DNA from: a virus
Virus record (IMG/VR): IMGVR_UViG_3300020020_000107
Span: 1 to 36,467 of that record
DNA: 36,467 nucleotides
Reading direction: 5' to 3' (one strand)
Shown: piece after piece, positions 19,887 to 28,627 of the stretch
Position numbering within the stretch: position 1 is the first letter of the stretch
Layout of the letters: the number at the start of each line of letters is the position of its first letter
Translations under genes and position numbers: made by a program
Notes under the pieces: generated by a model
Database searches by the model: none
Seen by the model: only the letters and a program-made list of their open reading frames with translations
Told to the model about the DNA's origin: nothing

Positions 19887-20963
19887 TTACACCGTCCGCG
19901 TGTACCCGAACTCGGCCGCGTTGAAGCCCGCCTCCGTCCATGGGACCCCGGTCCCTGGATTGGCCGCCGAGATCTGGAGCACGTAGCCATAGCCCGTGCC
20001 AGGGTTGATCCCGGCGCCGGGATAGTCCACGCCGCTATGGCGAATCACCGGCGCGATCGTGGCGGCGCCGGCGTCGGTCTTCTTCGCCGAGATCACATGC
20101 TGCACGCCGAACAGTTGCGCGCCCGCGACCGGCGCGTCCTGGACGACAAAGGTATCGGTCAGGCCCGCGGCGGGCGCGGACGTGTAATCGGTATCATCAT
20201 TCGGCGCGGTCTCGTCCACGCATTGCCAATTCGCGCCCGCGCTCGGCGTCCAGCCCGTCGTGGCGCCCGCTGCCGTGGGATACCGCGCATCGACCCGGCA
20301 ATCGCCGAGGAAGTCCGTCCAGGGTGCCGCGCCGCTCCCGTCGAGCACATAGAGATCGTCGAAATCAACGGTCCGATTCGCGTAGTTACTGCTCGCGCCG
20401 TTACTTTGCCCGAGCACAAACGAATTCCACGTCGCCGTGGCGCCGTCCTGGGTATCGAGTCCCGTGAGCGCCAGGACGCTCGCGCCGTTGACGCGGACCT
20501 CCGCCGTCCCGCCGCTATTGGCGATGAGCACCTTGAACTCCACATACACATAATTCCCGAGCGGAATGACCACCGCCGCCGTGGTCCCGAGGACCACCCC
20601 GCTGACTTGCGGCCCGCGGAAGACGGAGAGCGTCCCGGTCGGATTCACGCGTAAACCGACTTGCGTGGCCGTGCCGTCCTGAAACGCCGCGATCTGTTCG
20701 CCGGGCGCAAAGGCAAAGCCGACGCCCGCCTTGTACGCGAAGCCACACACGCCGCCGGCGCTGCCCGTGGCGAACGTCTTCCGCACAAAGCCATCGTGCC
20801 CCGACGCCGAACTACTGAAATAGCGGAACGCGCCAGAGCTTCGGCGTCCGCCGGTCGCATTGATCGAGACCGACGCCGTGCCAGATGTCCCGGTCGTGCC
20901 CCATTTCTCCAGGAGATCGGCCGTGATGTAGTGATCAAACGAATCCATAAAGAGCAGCGCCAT
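19887..20963 (-). CDS. Minor tail protein with lectin-like fold, 358 aa
   Basis: MALLFMDSFDHYITADLLEK is a common start of phage tail proteins with a concanavalin A-like jelly roll. The pattern NYVYVEFKVLIANSGGTAEV, then RVNGASVLAL and VDFDDLYVLDGSG, is typical of the laminin-G/lectin type strand order. GAGGG lies 8 nt before the ATG. It stands between tape measure and tail-tip genes, so it is probably a tail component that may contact surface glycans. Confidence 0.7.
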   Translation of the reverse strand: MALLFMDSFDHYITADLLEKWGTTGTSGTASVSINATGGRRSSGAFRYFSSSASGHDGFVRKTFATGSAGGVCGFAYKAGVGFAFAPGEQIAAFQDGTATQVGLRVNPTGTLSVFRGPQVSGVVLGTTAAVVIPLGNYVYVEFKVLIANSGGTAEVRVNGASVLALTGLDTQDGATATWNSFVLGQSNGASSNYANRTVDFDDLYVLDGSGAAPWTDFLGDCRVDARYPTAAGATTGWTPSAGANWQCVDETAPNDDTDYTSAPAAGLTDTFVVQDAPVAGAQLFGVQHVISAKKTDAGAATIAPVIRHSGVDYPGAGINPGTGYGYVLQISAANPGTGVPWTEAGFNAAEFGYTRTV

Positions 20964-20978
20964 GAGTGAGCCCTCGCT

Positions 20979-23900
20979 TTAGAGTCCCGCCAATTGGAGC
21001 GCGCGCGGCAAGTGCCGCACCTGATTGCGCGCGACTTCCTTCCCATCGAGCGTCGAGATCACCGTCAGATTGATCGCGCCCAGGCCGGCGCCGTAGATCG
21101 CCTCGCCCGCGGTCATCACGCGCTCGCGCCCGTGCAAGGTGACATCGGTCCCGCTGCCCCAGTCGATAAATTGGCCGTGCGTCCCGCCCGAGAGCCCGAT
21201 CTCGGGTGGCGGCGTGTCGCTCTCGCCCGAGCTCCCCGTCGTGGTGCGCGTGGGCCCGCCGCCGTCGTCCCAATCGACGCCGACCTTGACGCGCGGCTTC
21301 GCCTTGTTGAGCTCGTCTTCCATGCCCTTCGCGCCGTCCTTCGCCGCCTTCGGCAGGCCCTCGCTCAGGAGCTTCGCGATCTCTTTCAATACGTCCACGA
21401 CCTGGGTGAGCCCTACGTCTTCGACTTCCTTGAAGGCGACTTCGTTGAGGTCTTCGATCTTCTTCCCGTTCTTGTCCACGAGCAGGCCCATCTCGATGAG
21501 CTTCTGCATGTACGGCTTGAGCGTGTCCGGGAGCGCCACGCCGCTCGTCGCGGCGTCCTGGTAGATCGTGGAGAGCTCGTCGGCCATCCCTTCGAGGACG
21601 CCGGTCATGTTCGAGCCCTCTTCGCTGAACATCTTCAAGTCCCGCGCGTACTGGAGCGCGATTTCCGTGATGCGCGCTTCCTGGAATTTCCCGCCGAGCG
21701 CGGAGAGCTCGATCCCGTAGCCCTTCGCGCTCTCGGCCATCTGCTTCCACGTCGGATCGGCCGCCATGCCGGTGAGCGTGGCGCGCATCTCCGCGGTGAG
21801 ATCCTTCGATTCGAGGAGCGCCGGGATCGACTCGCGGACCGCCTTCGGGAGGAGCGTCCCGTACGCGCTCGCCGCCTGGCCGAGCTCGCCGAAGCTCTGG
21901 GTGAGCGTCTTCGTCCACGCTTCCTGTTTGACCTTCAGTTCGGCGGCGGCGCGGTCGGCGATCTCGAAGACTTCCTGAATGGCGCCGATCGTCTCCTTCA
22001 TCGCGCCGACGTTCTTCGGACCGAAGCCGAGATCCTGAATCAGATCCTTCCGGCCGATCTCCTCGAGCCGCGCGACGATGTTCTCCCACCCGCCCGCCTG
22101 GGCCATGAAGGCATCGCGCAGGTTGTTGACATCCTTCCCGGCCTTCTTCGCGCCATACCAGCCGGCGAGCGCGCCGACGCCGGCGCCGACGCCCATGCCG
22201 ATCGGGCCGCCAATCGCGCCCACGGCGGCGCCGGTACCGGCGCCCGCGAGGACGCCCTTCGTCGTCGAGCCGGACTTGTACCCGACGTAGTAGCCCGCCG
22301 CGCCACCGGCGCCCGCGCCAGCCAGCGAGCCGACCGCCACCATGCCGATCCCGGCACCCGCGCCGGCCCCCGCGCCACCGGCCGCCCCGGCGCCCGCACC
22401 GGCCGCGGTCCCGCCGGCCGCGGTGCCGACACCGCCCGCCACGCCGGAGGCCGCGCCCGTGCCGAAGGAACTGAGCAGGCCGGCGAAGGCTTTGCCCCAG
22501 GCGCCTTGCTGCCCGAGGATCGCGCCGAGCATGCCTTTGAGGAACTGATTCAGGAACAGGTTCAGGAAGTCCGCGAGGATATTCGTGAGCGACTGCTTGA
22601 TGCCCTTCCAGATCGCCACGAAGCCGTCCGAGAACTTCTGCGCGCCGGTGATCCCGGCGGCGAGCGTATCGGCCAGGCCGGCGGTGATGCCGGTGAAGAT
22701 CCCATTCGGCCCGAGGAAGGCGGCCTTGAGATTCTGCGCGTACGTGTACCAGACGGTCGGCGGCGGCGGCTCGGGCAGCGTGACCGGCGTGCGCAGCAGG
22801 TCTTTGAGGACGCCGCCGCCCTTCTGCGCGTTCGTGATCCAGCCCTGCACCGCGGCGTTGGCCTCGCGGTAGGCGTCCCCGATCTTCAGGACCGCGGGCC
22901 AGACGTTCTTGTATTCCGCCACCAGGCCCTTGGTGCTCGTGACGACCTTGAGTTGCGTGTCGAGCAGGCGGTAGTGCGCGACGTAGAACTCGCCCAGCAG
23001 CGGCGGCACCTTGTAGCCCGCGGCGAGCCACTCGTCGATCTGGTCGGTGTATTTCTGCCACTGGGCCTTGGCGATCCCGCCGTACTTATTGGCGATCACC
23101 ATCTGCGCGTTCATCTCGGCGATCGCGTCGGCGACCCCGGCCTCGCTCATCGCGCGCCCGGCCTTCTCCAGGGCCTCCGCCTGTTTGGCGGCGGCCTTCG
23201 CGCTCTTCTCGTCGGCGCCGGCGAGCTCGGTCGAGGCGGCGGCGCCCTTCTTCGTGGACTCGGTCTTCTGATCGACGAGCTTGATGTCCTCGCGCTTGAC
23301 GCCGGTCATCGCCATCAGCGCGGCGCGCTCGCGCTCGACCGCGCCGGCCAGGGCCTCGATCTCCTTCCGCAGTTTGAGCTCGGCCTCGGCCTGCTCGCCG
23401 AGCGTCATGGCGCGCTCGCGGCCGCCGGTGGCGTCGTCGAACGTCGGCACGGTGCCCTCGCCGCGGAGGACTTCGTTGCGACGTTCCTGGGCGGCGTTGA
23501 CGGCCGATTGCGCCTCGGAGAGCTTCGCGCGCTGCATCTCGATCTGCTTCTCCAGCAGATCCCGGCGCGCCTTCAACTGCGCCTGCAACGCCGTCGTGAG
23601 CGTGTCGGAGCCCTTGGCTTCCTTCTCGAATTGCTCGACCGACCGGCCGCTCGCGCCGGCGAGCAGCTCGGTGGCCTCGCGGAGCCGCTTCGTCTCCGCC
23701 GCCGTGAGGCCTTGCTTGGTGGCGAGCGCGTCGTAGGTCTGGAGCGCCTTGTCGATCGCGCTCGTCTCCGCCTTGAAGGCGTCCGTGTTCGTGCGGATCT
23801 CTTTTTCGAGATCGCTCCCGGCCGACGCGATCCCGTAGATCGCCACGCCGAGCGCCGTGAGCGCGGTGATCGCGAGCACGACCGGGTGTGCACTCAGGAA

Positions 23901-25256
23901 CGTGAGCGCCTTCGTAAAGGCCACGACCGCGATCCCGCCTTCGGAGAACGCGGTGATGAGCGTTCCGAGGCTCCCGACCGCCAGCGAGCCGAACAGGAGC
24001 ATGAGTGGGCCGACCGCGGCCGCCAGGGCGCCGACGGCAATCACCACCAACTGGAGCGGCGCCGGCATCGCGGCGAAGGCGTCGATCACCCCTTCGAGCA
24101 TGGGCAGGAGCGCGTCGAAGGCGTCCACGACGAGCTTCAGGACCGGCATCAACGCCTGGCCGAGCGTGATCCCCACGTCCTTGATCCGGTTCCAGAGCAG
24201 GAGGAGCTGCGACTCCATCGTCGCGTACCGCTTGCTCGTCTCGTCGGTGAGCGCGGTGTTCTTCTCCCACGACTCATTGCCGAGATTGATCGTGGTGCGC
24301 AGCGTCTCGCCCGCGCCCGAGAGGCGTTGGAACGTATCGAGGAGCGTCGTGTTCTTCCCGACGAGGCCCTGGACGATCGTCGCCTGATTGCGGCCCGCGG
24401 TCGCCAGGCCCTCGACGACTTGCGTGAGGGCGCCGGCGGCGTCCTTCTCGAAGGCCTCGCGGAAGGCCGCGCCGGTGGTCTTCGCGGCCGCGGCCCACCG
24501 CTCCAGCGCGGGCCCGCCCTCGGCGACCGCCTGGTTCATTTTGATGAGGATGCGGCTCATGGACGAGCCGCCGGCCTCGGCGTTGATGCCGAGGCTCGAC
24601 ATCGCGGAGGCGAGCGAGAGGACCTGGGCTTGCGTCAGGTTGACCGAGTTCCCGGCGCCCGCGATGCGCTGCGCCATCTCGACGATTTCCTTCTCCGTCG
24701 AGGCGCCCGCATTGCCCAGGGCGACCAGCGTCGAGGCGAACCGATCGGTATCCTTCCCGGCGGCGCCGAAGATCGTCTGGATGCGCGCGATCGCGTTGGC
24801 GGCCTCCTCGGCGGTGAGGTTCGTCGCCACGCCGAGACCGGCCATGACTTCGACGAAGCTCGCGATCGCCTCCTTGGGCACGCCCAGGGCGCCAGCCGTC
24901 TCGGCGAGCTTGTTGATCTCGTTGACCGAGATCGGGATCTCCTTCGCGAGGGTGCGGAACTGCGCGGAGAGCTTCGCGAGCTCGGGCTCGGTGGCATCGA
25001 CCGTCTTCCGGACGCCGGCGAAGGAACTCTCGAAGTCGATCGCGAGCTTCGTGGCGCCCGCCGCCAGGCCGACGAGCGGGAGCGTGAGCCCGGTCGTGAG
25101 CGCCTTGCCGACCTTCGTCGCTTCGGCGCCGACCGACTTGAGATTCTTCGACCAGGCTTGGGTGGAGGCCTCCGTCCGCTTCATCGCCGCGTCGAACTGC
25201 GCGGTGTCCGCGACGAGGAGCGCGCGCAGCAAGCCGACGACCGCGGAATTGCTCAC
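20979..25256 (-). CDS. Tail tape measure protein
   Basis: 1425 aa, starting with GTG at 25256. The TP901-type core is at residues about 60-290 (SSFAGVRKTVDATEPELAKL; GAGNSVNLTQAQVLSLASAM). Hydrophobic segments follow at about 390-490, coiled-coil stretches at about 500-720, and a Gly/Ala-rich membrane-prone region at about 930-1040 (GAGAGIGMVAVGSLAGAGAG). The protein sets tail length and helps DNA entry. A rise of about 1.5 angstrom per residue would imply a tail near 0.2 micrometre, a siphovirus length (family rule, not measured). Confidence 0.93.
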   Translation of the reverse strand: MSNSAVVGLLRALLVADTAQFDAAMKRTEASTQAWSKNLKSVGAEATKVGKALTTGLTLPLVGLAAGATKLAIDFESSFAGVRKTVDATEPELAKLSAQFRTLAKEIPISVNEINKLAETAGALGVPKEAIASFVEVMAGLGVATNLTAEEAANAIARIQTIFGAAGKDTDRFASTLVALGNAGASTEKEIVEMAQRIAGAGNSVNLTQAQVLSLASAMSSLGINAEAGGSSMSRILIKMNQAVAEGGPALERWAAAAKTTGAAFREAFEKDAAGALTQVVEGLATAGRNQATIVQGLVGKNTTLLDTFQRLSGAGETLRTTINLGNESWEKNTALTDETSKRYATMESQLLLLWNRIKDVGITLGQALMPVLKLVVDAFDALLPMLEGVIDAFAAMPAPLQLVVIAVGALAAAVGPLMLLFGSLAVGSLGTLITAFSEGGIAVVAFTKALTFLSAHPVVLAITALTALGVAIYGIASAGSDLEKEIRTNTDAFKAETSAIDKALQTYDALATKQGLTAAETKRLREATELLAGASGRSVEQFEKEAKGSDTLTTALQAQLKARRDLLEKQIEMQRAKLSEAQSAVNAAQERRNEVLRGEGTVPTFDDATGGRERAMTLGEQAEAELKLRKEIEALAGAVERERAALMAMTGVKREDIKLVDQKTESTKKGAAASTELAGADEKSAKAAAKQAEALEKAGRAMSEAGVADAIAEMNAQMVIANKYGGIAKAQWQKYTDQIDEWLAAGYKVPPLLGEFYVAHYRLLDTQLKVVTSTKGLVAEYKNVWPAVLKIGDAYREANAAVQGWITNAQKGGGVLKDLLRTPVTLPEPPPPTVWYTYAQNLKAAFLGPNGIFTGITAGLADTLAAGITGAQKFSDGFVAIWKGIKQSLTNILADFLNLFLNQFLKGMLGAILGQQGAWGKAFAGLLSSFGTGAASGVAGGVGTAAGGTAAGAGAGAAGGAGAGAGAGIGMVAVGSLAGAGAGGAAGYYVGYKSGSTTKGVLAGAGTGAAVGAIGGPIGMGVGAGVGALAGWYGAKKAGKDVNNLRDAFMAQAGGWENIVARLEEIGRKDLIQDLGFGPKNVGAMKETIGAIQEVFEIADRAAAELKVKQEAWTKTLTQSFGELGQAASAYGTLLPKAVRESIPALLESKDLTAEMRATLTGMAADPTWKQMAESAKGYGIELSALGGKFQEARITEIALQYARDLKMFSEEGSNMTGVLEGMADELSTIYQDAATSGVALPDTLKPYMQKLIEMGLLVDKNGKKIEDLNEVAFKEVEDVGLTQVVDVLKEIAKLLSEGLPKAAKDGAKGMEDELNKAKPRVKVGVDWDDGGGPTRTTTGSSGESDTPPPEIGLSGGTHGQFIDWGSGTDVTLHGRERVMTAGEAIYGAGLGAINLTVISTLDGKEVARNQVRHLPRALQLAGL

Positions 25257-25258
25257 TG

Positions 25259-25618
25259 CTACCCTGCCTTCTTCGCGCGTCGGAGCGGGATGCCGGTTTG
25301 CGCGCTCAGGACTTCGAGCGCCGATCGCAGTTTCGCGGTCTTCGTCGCGGGCGTGTCGGGCGCCGCCGCCTCCGCGGCGACGAGGTAGTCCTTCAGCGGA
25401 GGCATCCGGTTCTTACTCTGCGCGCGGGCCCAGATCGCGACCGCCGTATAGGCCAGGCGCGCATCGCGATTCGCCTGGCCGCGCCGGCGGGCATTCTCCG
25501 CGGCGAACTCCCGATAGAGCTCGCGCGGACTGAGCGCCCAGAACTCCTCGCGGCTCAGGCCGATTTCGCGCGCTTCGACGTAGAGCGCGCGCCAATCCCA
25601 TCGTCCTGAGCGTTGAGA
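25259..25618 (-). CDS. Tail chaperone extension, made by -1 frameshift (gpT-like)
   Basis: This frame has no ATG, GTG or TTG before its conserved part. It encodes RWDWRALYVEAREIGLSREE, FWALSPRELYREFAAENARR and so on to TAG at 25259, a sequence of the type found in phage and GTA tail chaperones (FWALSPREL). Entry is explained by a -1 slip on GGGCCCT at 25624-25618, which would give a 238-aa fusion with the upstream chaperone. It ends just before the tape measure GTG, as in lambda G-GT. Confidence 0.75.
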   Translation of the reverse strand, partial: SQRSGRWDWRALYVEAREIGLSREEFWALSPRELYREFAAENARRRGQANRDARLAYTAVAIWARAQSKNRMPPLKDYLVAAEAAAPDTPATKTAKLRSALEVLSAQTGIPLRRAKKAG

Positions 25619-25974
25619 GGGCCCGTCTTCGGCGCCGCCTTCAACGTCGCCCGATCGCTCGGATCCGGTTGCATGAACTCGAGCAGCGTCGGCAGGAGCT
25701 CCATCCAGGGCTTGTACCCAAACTCGGTGACGAGCGCCGAGACATCGCGGAGCGTGAGGTCCGCGTGATGCTTCCGCGTGGTCGCCCAGAAGAGCGCGCG
25801 CGAGAGGATGAAATTGCCCTTCCCGATCCGCCCGATGACTTCGCCCATGTCGAAGTTCGCATCGCCCGGATACATCAGCTCCTGAAACTCACAGAGCGCG
25901 TTCAGATCGAGCGCGAGCAGATAGCGCGTGCCCGCGACCTCGATCTCGAGTTCGCCCTTTTGTGGATTCGCCAT
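25555..25974 (-). CDS. Tail assembly chaperone, zero-frame product (gpG-like)
   Basis: 139 aa. GELEIEVAGTRYLLALDLNA, then LCEFQELMYPG..FDMGEVI and LRDVSALVTEFGYKPWMELL, is the pattern of the GTA/phage tail tube chaperones. Such proteins keep the tape measure soluble while the tube grows around it. The gene lies between tail tube and tape measure, the conserved position. The shift to the extension frame occurs at residue 119, so most ribosomes would make this short form. Confidence 0.8.
   Translation of the reverse strand: MANPQKGELEIEVAGTRYLLALDLNALCEFQELMYPGDANFDMGEVIGRIGKGNFILSRALFWATTRKHHADLTLRDVSALVTEFGYKPWMELLPTLLEFMQPDPSDRATLKAAPKTGPLNAQDDGIGARSTSKRAKSA
25618..25624 (-). other. Slippery heptamer GGGCCCT for -1 frameshift
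   Basis: In the zero frame the bases read G GGC CCT, a perfect X XXY YYZ heptamer. A -1 slip gives GGG CCC and continues TCT CAA CGC into the gpT-like frame. It lies 63 nt before the zero-frame stop. The heptamer type is not the common GGGAAAG, so its efficiency needs testing. Confidence 0.65.
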
Positions 25975-25993
25975 GGTCTCCCCTTGCCGGCCG

Positions 25994-26011
25994 TCACGCC
26001 GGTTGGCGTGA
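25994..26011 (-). terminator. Hairpin after the tail tube gene
   Basis: TCACGCC-AACC-GGCGTGA gives a 7-bp stem with a 4-nt loop in the 76-nt gap between tail tube and chaperone genes. A partial terminator here would help make more tail tube than tape measure protein. There is no clear T-run, so this is a weak call. Confidence 0.3.
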
Positions 26012-26050
26012 TGCTACTACGCCCCTCGACGTAACGGCGCGGCCGCCGGG

Positions 26051-26542
26051 CTACGGCAGGTCGGCGGAGAAGTCGCCGAGCGGCGTGATCTCCGCGGTGA
26101 AGCCGACCTTCGCATCGCCGGCGATCTCGCCCGGCTGGAACTTCGTGACCACGCCGCGGAACGGCCACTCGGTGCCGGGCGACCCGTCCGGGAGGACGAT
26201 CTTGAAGTCGGCTTCGACGCGCCGGCGCCAGAGGGCAATCAGGCCGCCGTCCGCGAAGCCGTCGCCGCCGGCGTTGCTGTGTGAGCCGTGCGTCGGCCGC
26301 CAGTTGCCGGCCAGGGCGAAGGCGCCCGAATCCCGCAAGCCCGCGAGCTTCTCGCGGTGGGCTTCCGGCGATCGGAGGTGCGTCTTCTCGATCACGTTGG
26401 TGGACATCTCGCCCGGCGTGATCGTCTCGATATCGGCGATCGCGACGAAGGTCCCGGGCGACCCGCCGACGTTCACCATCAGCTGCGTGCCGTAGCCGGT
26501 GAAGGCTTCTCCGGGATAGTAGGTATCGGTGACATCGGACAT
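26051..26542 (-). CDS. Major tail tube protein
   Basis: 163 aa. TYYPGEAFTGYGTQLMVNVG, then VAIADIETITPGEMSTNVIE, KTHLRSPEAHREKLAGLRDS, and later WPFRGVVTKFQPGEIAGDAK and VGFTAEITPLGD, is the pattern of lambda gpV-like/HK97-type tube proteins: an early beta strand, K-T-H-L, and a late FxGxVxxFxP. GAGAGGGG lies before the ATG. It polymerises into the non-contractile tail tube. The neighbours (DUF3168 upstream, chaperone downstream) agree. Confidence 0.85.
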   Translation of the reverse strand: MSDVTDTYYPGEAFTGYGTQLMVNVGGSPGTFVAIADIETITPGEMSTNVIEKTHLRSPEAHREKLAGLRDSGAFALAGNWRPTHGSHSNAGGDGFADGGLIALWRRRVEADFKIVLPDGSPGTEWPFRGVVTKFQPGEIAGDAKVGFTAEITPLGDFSADLP

Positions 26543-26557
26543 GACTCAACCCCTCTC

Positions 26558-26989
26558 TCAAACGTGAAACCAGATGACAAAGTCCTGCTCGACCCGGACG
26601 AGGCGCGTCTCGGCGTCCCACCGCTCGCGCTGGTCGTCGGCGAGAATCCCCGCGATCGCCACGCCCTCGATGTCGCCGCGGAAGCCGGCGAGCCCATTGG
26701 GCGCGCCGCTGTCGAGCGACCCGCGGACCGCGCGCGCGAGCGCGTGGGCGGCCGCATAGGGATCGCCCGTCGTCCCCCCACTCACCGCATCGACTTGCAC
26801 GCGCGAGCGGACGAGCGAGGTCACCCCGCGCGCGTGCATCGACGACACCCGGTCGATCTCTTGCAGCCGCAGCGCCGGCGCGACCAGCGATTGCGGGAAG
26901 GTGAGCGCGTAGATCCGCGCCGCGACCTTCTCGGTGACCGCCGGCATCGTCAGGAGCCGCGCGCGCAGGGCATCGACGAGGGCAACCAT
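26558..26989 (-). CDS. Tail completion protein, DUF3168-like
   Basis: 143 aa. MVALVDALRARLLTMPAVTE, KVAARIYALTFPQSLVAPAL, then a central HALARAVRGSLDSGAP, is the DUF3168 pattern (short helix, strand with Y..L.P, late strand). Such proteins cap the tail or join it to the head. AGGAGG lies just before the ATG, which overlaps the previous stop (TGATG). Its place between the gp10-like and tail tube genes is the standard one. Confidence 0.8.
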   Translation of the reverse strand: MVALVDALRARLLTMPAVTEKVAARIYALTFPQSLVAPALRLQEIDRVSSMHARGVTSLVRSRVQVDAVSGGTTGDPYAAAHALARAVRGSLDSGAPNGLAGFRGDIEGVAIAGILADDQRERWDAETRLVRVEQDFVIWFHV

Positions 26990-27438
26990 CAGTCCTCCTC
27001 GAAGCGGCCGGTCTTGTTCGTCGCGTCCTCGAGCAGTTGCCAGAGGCCCTCGCCGAGGATCTGGAGCGCCTCGTCCCGACTGCCGTCGAAGGCTGGGCGG
27101 CCGAAGGCTTGCGCCGGGTGCTCGACCGTCCCGTACTCCTGGAAGATCCCGTAGAAGGCGAGCTTGCTCGGGCCCACCGCCACCGCGGCCTGGAACTCGT
27201 CCGCGGCCTGCCATTGCCCGCCGGCGACACTCCCGATCCGCGGCGCGGCCGAGACCGTGATGCCGGCCGCGAGCTCGCCCGTCGCGCCGTGCGGCGCCAG
27301 GCGCTGCATGCGGAGCCGCATCGGCTCGGCGGCCGGCCGGAGGACGCTATAGAGCGCGCGCCGCCGCACCGCCCGCGAGAGCGTGAGCAGGGCGGCGCGG
27401 AGCGCCTCGCCGCCTTCGAGGTCGAGGCCGATCTTCAC
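26989..27438 (-). CDS. HK97 gp10-like head-tail protein
   Basis: 149 aa from the GTG at 27438, which has GGAGG a few bases upstream and overlaps the previous stop. KIGLDLEGGEALRAALLTLS, then LRPAAEPMRLRMQRLAPHGA, TGELAAGITV and FYGIFQEYGTVEHPAQAFGR, PAF is the typical gp10 motif set: helix, P.tG.L..si, and Y..f.EyGT..hpa.pFlrPA. It joins head and tail in HK97-type phages. Confidence 0.87.
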   Translation of the reverse strand: MKIGLDLEGGEALRAALLTLSRAVRRRALYSVLRPAAEPMRLRMQRLAPHGATGELAAGITVSAAPRIGSVAGGQWQAADEFQAAVAVGPSKLAFYGIFQEYGTVEHPAQAFGRPAFDGSRDEALQILGEGLWQLLEDATNKTGRFEED

Positions 27439-27854
27439 GAGACCTCCACGGCGGCCGCCGACGCGATCGCGGCCTCGGTCGGCACCTTGCCGTGCGCCTC
27501 GGTCACGAACTCGATCGCCTGGCGCCGGCCGATCGTGGTGGCCGCGAGGATGTCGTAGGCGCGATCGCGGTACAGGAGCCGCCGGAGCTTCGGGATATCC
27601 AGCCGCTCCGGATCGCAGTCGGGCCGATAGGCGCCCTCCCACCGCACGGTGGCGATCTGGAGTTGTTCGTTCGCGCGTTGCATCTCGACGGCGGCGAGCT
27701 CCTCGCGCGCCATCGCCACGGTGGCCAGATCCGTCCACGGGCCATCGACCGGGAAGCCGGAGTCGGCGGTGGACTCGTCCGGCCGGGTCTGGATCGTCAC
27801 CCACCGATCGCGCGCGCCGGCGCCGAGCGGACCCTGATTCGCCTGGAGCCTCAT
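27435..27854 (-). CDS. Head closure / head-tail adaptor protein
   Basis: 139 aa. DRWVTIQTRPDESTADSGFP, then VDGPWTDLATVAMAREELAA and ATVRWEGAYRPDCDPERLDI, followed by YDILAATTIGRRQAIEFVTE, fits the SPP1 gp16/HK97 head closure family (ri.i.......d..G.....w....w.....). The start uses ATGA overlap on the glycosyltransferase stop. It seals the portal after packaging. Confidence 0.8.
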   Translation of the reverse strand: MRLQANQGPLGAGARDRWVTIQTRPDESTADSGFPVDGPWTDLATVAMAREELAAVEMQRANEQLQIATVRWEGAYRPDCDPERLDIPKLRRLLYRDRAYDILAATTIGRRQAIEFVTEAHGKVPTEAAIASAAAVEVS

Positions 27855-28627
27855 CGGTGCATCGCCTCCGGCGCGCGGAGCGGGCGCGTGAGGCTCGCCC
27901 ACTGCCGCGTGTCGCCGTAGAACTCGCGCACCCACCCGTGCGTCTGGCCGACGCGGCTCCAGGGATCCACCACGCCGTGGAAGTTCACGATCCGCGCGCC
28001 GGCGGGCAGGCGGAAGCGCCGCGGCACCTCGATGTGCCGGCGGAACGAGAGCACGCCGTCCGCGGGCGTGAAGACCGCCTCGCCTTTCCCGAGGACGTGC
28101 GAGATCCACGCCTGGTCGCCGCCGCGGCCCCCGGCGCGGAAGGCCGCCTCGGGCGAGCGGGCGGGTTCGAAGCGATCCCAGACCTGCGTGCGGGTGCCCG
28201 GCGTATGCAGCCAGACACTCGCGTTGTAGAACTGCGTCCGCGGCCAGTCGGTCTCGTTCCAGATGACCAGGTCCTCGTCGCGGTCGAAGAGGGGCGCGAG
28301 GTCGCCGACGATCACCGTGTCGAGGTCGAGCGACACGTAGCGCGGGCCGAGCCAGGTGGCCGCGTCCGCCGCGAAGGCGCGGAGGCGGACATAGCAGCTC
28401 GGCCAGTTCTTCCCTTCCGGCGGCGGGATCGCGATGAGCTCGGGCGATGGGATCGGGATCGTCTCGATGCCGTCGAGGCCCGTCGGGTCGTCCGTGATGC
28501 AGACGAACCGGTGCGGCGCGGCGTAATGCGCGGCGACCATCCGCTTCAGCGTGTGCACCGTCTCGGGCACGTAGGTCGAGCGATACGCGCGCGGCGGCTG
28601 CCACTTCCAGGTGACGACGGTCAGCAT
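27851..28627 (-). CDS. Glycosyltransferase (GT8-like, DxD)
   Basis: 258 aa. MLTVVTWKWQPPRAYRSTYV, VHTLKRMVAAHYAAPHRFVC and ITDDP form the nucleotide-sugar binding start. VSLDLDTVIVGDLAPLFDRD carries the DxD motif at residues about 98-100, with metal/UDP-sugar binding expected. GGDQAWISH and later IVNFHG are further GT-A features. It is inserted between connector and head closure genes, next to a DUF115-like gene. It may glycosylate a phage structural protein or the host surface; substrate unknown. Confidence 0.8.
   Translation of the reverse strand: MLTVVTWKWQPPRAYRSTYVPETVHTLKRMVAAHYAAPHRFVCITDDPTGLDGIETIPIPSPELIAIPPPEGKNWPSCYVRLRAFAADAATWLGPRYVSLDLDTVIVGDLAPLFDRDEDLVIWNETDWPRTQFYNASVWLHTPGTRTQVWDRFEPARSPEAAFRAGGRGGDQAWISHVLGKGEAVFTPADGVLSFRRHIEVPRRFRLPAGARIVNFHGVVDPWSRVGQTHGWVREFYGDTRQWASLTRPLRAPEAMHR

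Noticed and set aside
20994-25388. A 1464-codon open frame on the plus strand, opposite the tape measure gene
   Set aside because: It mirrors the tape measure gene; the peptide is Arg/Leu/Asp-rich low complexity with no domain pattern. High GC content removes stops on the antisense strand.
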